This document shows positions 62,172 to 64,000 of a stretch of 64,000 bases of DNA, in pieces. The stretch's first letter is position 1. Every line of letters begins with the position of its first letter. Source of the DNA: Plecoglossus altivelis (Eukaryota > Chordata > Actinopteri > Osmeriformes > Plecoglossidae); contig BROE01000005.1 of NCBI GenBank assembly GCA_036571765.1, forward strand, positions 7,177,422 through 7,241,421, in the 5' to 3' direction. The position numbers were made by a program, and so were the translations under genes. The notes below the pieces were generated by a model. It saw nothing but the letters and a program-made list of their open reading frames with translations. It did not search any database and was not told where the DNA came from.

Positions 62172-62860
62172 GCACACACAACAAATCACAATTTTTTTAA
62201 ACACAATGGAGATAGATAGGCTTTGTGGCACTTACTGGAAAACAGCCATTGCTTCAAGGACTCCTGTGACCTTGTCCATTCATCACCTGGAGCTGTCTGG
62301 ATAGAGAAAGGCTGTCTGTCTCTCAGTCCCTGCTCACATGTAGCCCTCAGGTAGCTGCACAACATACGAATGGCATCATGCCAGATGGGCTGTGTGGTCA
62401 TGTATGTAAGACCAGAGTGAATGGACACCTCACAAAGGTAAACGATGAAGGGATTTTGCTGTGATCACGTTACCTGAGCAAGGCTAGTTGAACAGAATAG
62501 GAATATCACCTCAATTCTCTTTTCTCTCAGTCTGTGCTTTGTCACAATGCCTCAATAGAACAGGGTGTGTCGCACTGTACGTGTATGCTAGCTAACTTCC
62601 CTGTTCGCGCTTCTCACGAAAGGAGCGCGCAGAATTCCGACAAGTTGTACATGCAGAAGAGATGTAGTCAGAGCAGACCCACAGACTCCAGTCGGTCTGT
62701 GTTAGATTTGTTCCATTAAAGGTACGGTAACATACAGTACAGTTTAATAGCAAAACACATTATTTATGTATAACAAAAAGCTTGCTGTTCGTATATGCCT
62801 GAACTCCTGGGATCTCATTACCGCACGCAGCAACGAGGAGGTTTCAGTATATCGAGCGCC

Positions 62861-62984
62861 ATGAAGACTGTGGACTCCATTGTGACTCCTTTGAATCCTT
62901 TCTTCTGGGTTGCATGTTTACTGAATGAGATCTTATCCAGCTCCACTGCTACCAGCGATTCCAGCGCGCCTCTGCAGACGGGAG
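62861..62984 (+). CDS. Candidate alternative first coding exon with signal-peptide-like start
   Basis: From ATG 62861 (context GCGCCATGA) a 41-codon open segment runs to a consensus donor, GGAG|GTGAGA, at 62984/62985 in phase 1. The start has MKT followed by a hydrophobic stretch (LNPFFWVACLL), then a Ser/Thr-rich segment (SSSTATSDSS), the pattern of a secreted or membrane protein N-terminus. I do not recognise the protein. A second in-frame ATG lies upstream at 62795, so the start is not certain. The phase-1 donor would join in frame to the next Robo exon, since robo2 intron 2 is phase 1. It could equally be chance or the first exon of an unrelated nested gene. Confidence 0.25.
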
Positions 62985-63088
62985 GTGAGAGGTGTGGGGA
63001 GGGGAGGAGAGATGAAAGGACAGTCAGCAAGGCTGGGCTGTGTGATCTCATGAAGATAATCGTAGGGGTGTCTTTGGACAGTCCATAG

Positions 63089-63123
63089 AAAAAACCCCCC
63101 CTCCCCCCCCCCAAACCCCCCCA
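63089..63123 (+). repeat. A6/C-rich homopolymer tract
   Basis: AAAAAACCCCCCCTCCCCCCCCCC and further C runs. Low complexity, with uncertain length. Confidence 0.82.
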
Positions 63124-63405
63124 CTTATTTTTGTCCACATTTTTTTGGAAAAAGGGAAATAAATGCCCCCTCCCCTTTTTGAAATGGCTCCGAAGCACAA
63201 TCCAATAGGAGGCGTGGGGGGAGAGTCGGACGGCAGGAGTGTGTGGTGCGCGACGGATGGAGCCTGCATACGCGCAGTAGTCCCTCTCTCCAACCCTTCC
63301 TACACACCAGCGCAGGGCAAAGCTTCTGAGTGGGAGTTCTGTTGTCTTTAACAGATGCTCTCGGTTATGAACTGATGGCTGAACCTTTTTCTTTTCTTCC
63401 TCCAG

Positions 63406-63417
63406 ACTCAATATCCT
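63406..63417 (+). CDS. Candidate 12-nt microexon
   Basis: ACTCAATATCCT is preceded by a strong acceptor (CTTTTTCTTTTCTTCCTCCAG) and followed by the donor GTAAGC. Twelve bases keep any reading frame. In the phase-1 context of intron 2 it would read Asn-Ser-Ile-Ser after exon 2 (or Asp-Ser-Ile-Ser after the candidate exon at 62861), with no stop. Short in-frame neural microexons are known in mammalian Robo1 and Robo2, but I cannot tell whether this is related. Splice-like sites this good also occur by chance in pyrimidine-rich introns. Confidence 0.25.
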
Positions 63418-63490
63418 GTAAGCTTGATAATGGTGCATAGGTAGATTCTTGTCGATTTGAGGTGTGGGATAAAGCTGGTCCATGTCTGTC

Positions 63491-63530
63491 TGGGGGGGCG
63501 GGGGGGGGGAGGAGGGGGGGGGGCGAGGGG
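63491..63530 (+). repeat. G-rich tract, G-quadruplex candidate
   Basis: Runs of 6, 9, 9 and 4 G with short linkers over 40 bases. Confidence 0.85.
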
Positions 63531-63948
63531 GTCCCATCTGTATAACGACTACTCAGCTACATTAAGATTGTTTTCCAGGTTAGTGTGTGTGATATAATGG
63601 GTTAATGGGTGTGTGCGCGCTGCCCTGTGTGTGTGTGTGGCTGCTGGTGGAAGGGGGGGATCTCTATGGTGCCCTAAAGAAGTGTGTCAGTGTGTTATTC
63701 TTGGCTGTGCATCATAGCCCCGTACGCCTGAAATAGTATCGTCGATGTCAGCAGTTACGATAGCTGCATTACATAGTGACATGCTTTCCCTCTGGGTCTC
63801 AAGTGTTGAGGAAAGCTCACCAGAACCAGCCTGATCGGGTCCTGGCACACAGAGAGCTGGCCAGAGAAGGCTCACCATCTCCCCTTACATGACAGAGCTC
63901 CAGTAGGCTCAGACCAAGCCACTGCTTAGATCCGCCCTGCCTGGGGCA

Positions 63949-64000
63949 TCAGAGAGAGATTGAGAGAGAAGAGAGAGACACCAGAGACAGAGAGAGAGAG
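63949..64000 (+). repeat. GA microsatellite at the window edge
   Basis: (GA)n with TTGA and CACCAGAGAC interruptions, cut by the end of the window. Confidence 0.85.

Larger units (their letters stand above)
62560..63310 (+). promoter_or_regulatory. CpG-enriched patch, candidate alternative promoter
   Basis: CpGs cluster at 62570-62660 (GTTCGCGC, AGGAGCGCGCAG), 62820-62985 and 63190-63285 (GTGCGCGACGG, ATACGCGCAG), against CpG-poor intron on the left. A CCAAT sequence occurs at about 63203. A poly-C/poly-A rich stretch (63089-63180) interrupts it. The patch surrounds the candidate signal-peptide exon. Promoter function is inference. Confidence 0.3.
18359..64000 (+). other. robo2: robo2 intron 2 (incomplete, runs off the window)
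   Basis: At least 45.6 kb follow the exon 2 donor. I looked for the Ig2 exon (family signature DDFRQNP...) and later Ig or fibronectin III exons on both strands and found none, so they should lie beyond the window. The first intron-2 stretch, 18359-19250, is unremarkable apart from an A-rich (AATAG)n patch at 18928-18980. Stretches between the listed repeats show no gene. The candidate exons at 62.86 and 63.41 kb are listed separately. Confidence 0.65.

Overview
The window is vertebrate, most likely teleost fish, genomic DNA. It holds the 5' end of one recognisable gene, a roundabout axon-guidance receptor (robo2-type), on the + strand. Only two exons can be supported. Exon 1 (coding part 3748-3805) carries a signal peptide. 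Exon 2 (18036-18358) carries the first immunoglobulin domain (Ig1). Everything else is 5' flank, leader, intron 1 (about 14.2 kb) and at least 45.6 kb of intron 2. No exon for Ig2 or any later Robo domain was found, so the gene continues past the right edge. Signs of a fish genome are the very high density of CT/GA and CA/GT microsatellites, many short minisatellites, and a teleost-style SINE/LINE 3' tail near 58.3 kb.

Layout. 1-2790 is AT-rich, non-coding upstream sequence. About 2790-3747 is promoter plus untranslated leader, with five short upstream ORFs in its last 460 bases. Exon 1 ends at a consensus donor in phase 1. Intron 1 holds microsatellites, a perfect AT/GT palindrome, a C-rich/G-rich block and candidate homeodomain/CRE sites. 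Exon 2 begins directly after a (CT)n microsatellite that serves as its polypyrimidine tract. Its Ig1 body is clean and ends in phase 1 at a consensus donor. The first ~75 bases contain small length changes relative to the family that break the frame from exon 1. Intron 2 is dominated by simple repeats, with several well-formed tandem arrays (at about 27.6, 36.8-37.7, 44.8-45.8, 49.9 and 60.7-61.3 kb) and one compositionally alien GC/homopolymer block (28.7-29.15 kb).

The region most worth a second look is 62.5-63.5 kb. It has a CpG-rich patch, an ORF with a signal-peptide-like start that ends at a phase-1 donor, and a 12-nt microexon candidate between strong splice sites. Robo intron 2 is also phase 1, so either could be used in alternative robo2 transcripts. 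An alternative first exon there would give a receptor without the Slit-binding Ig1. This is inference and needs RNA evidence.

Most long open frames in the window are translations of microsatellites and are not genes. No RNA gene, CRISPR array or complete transposon was found.
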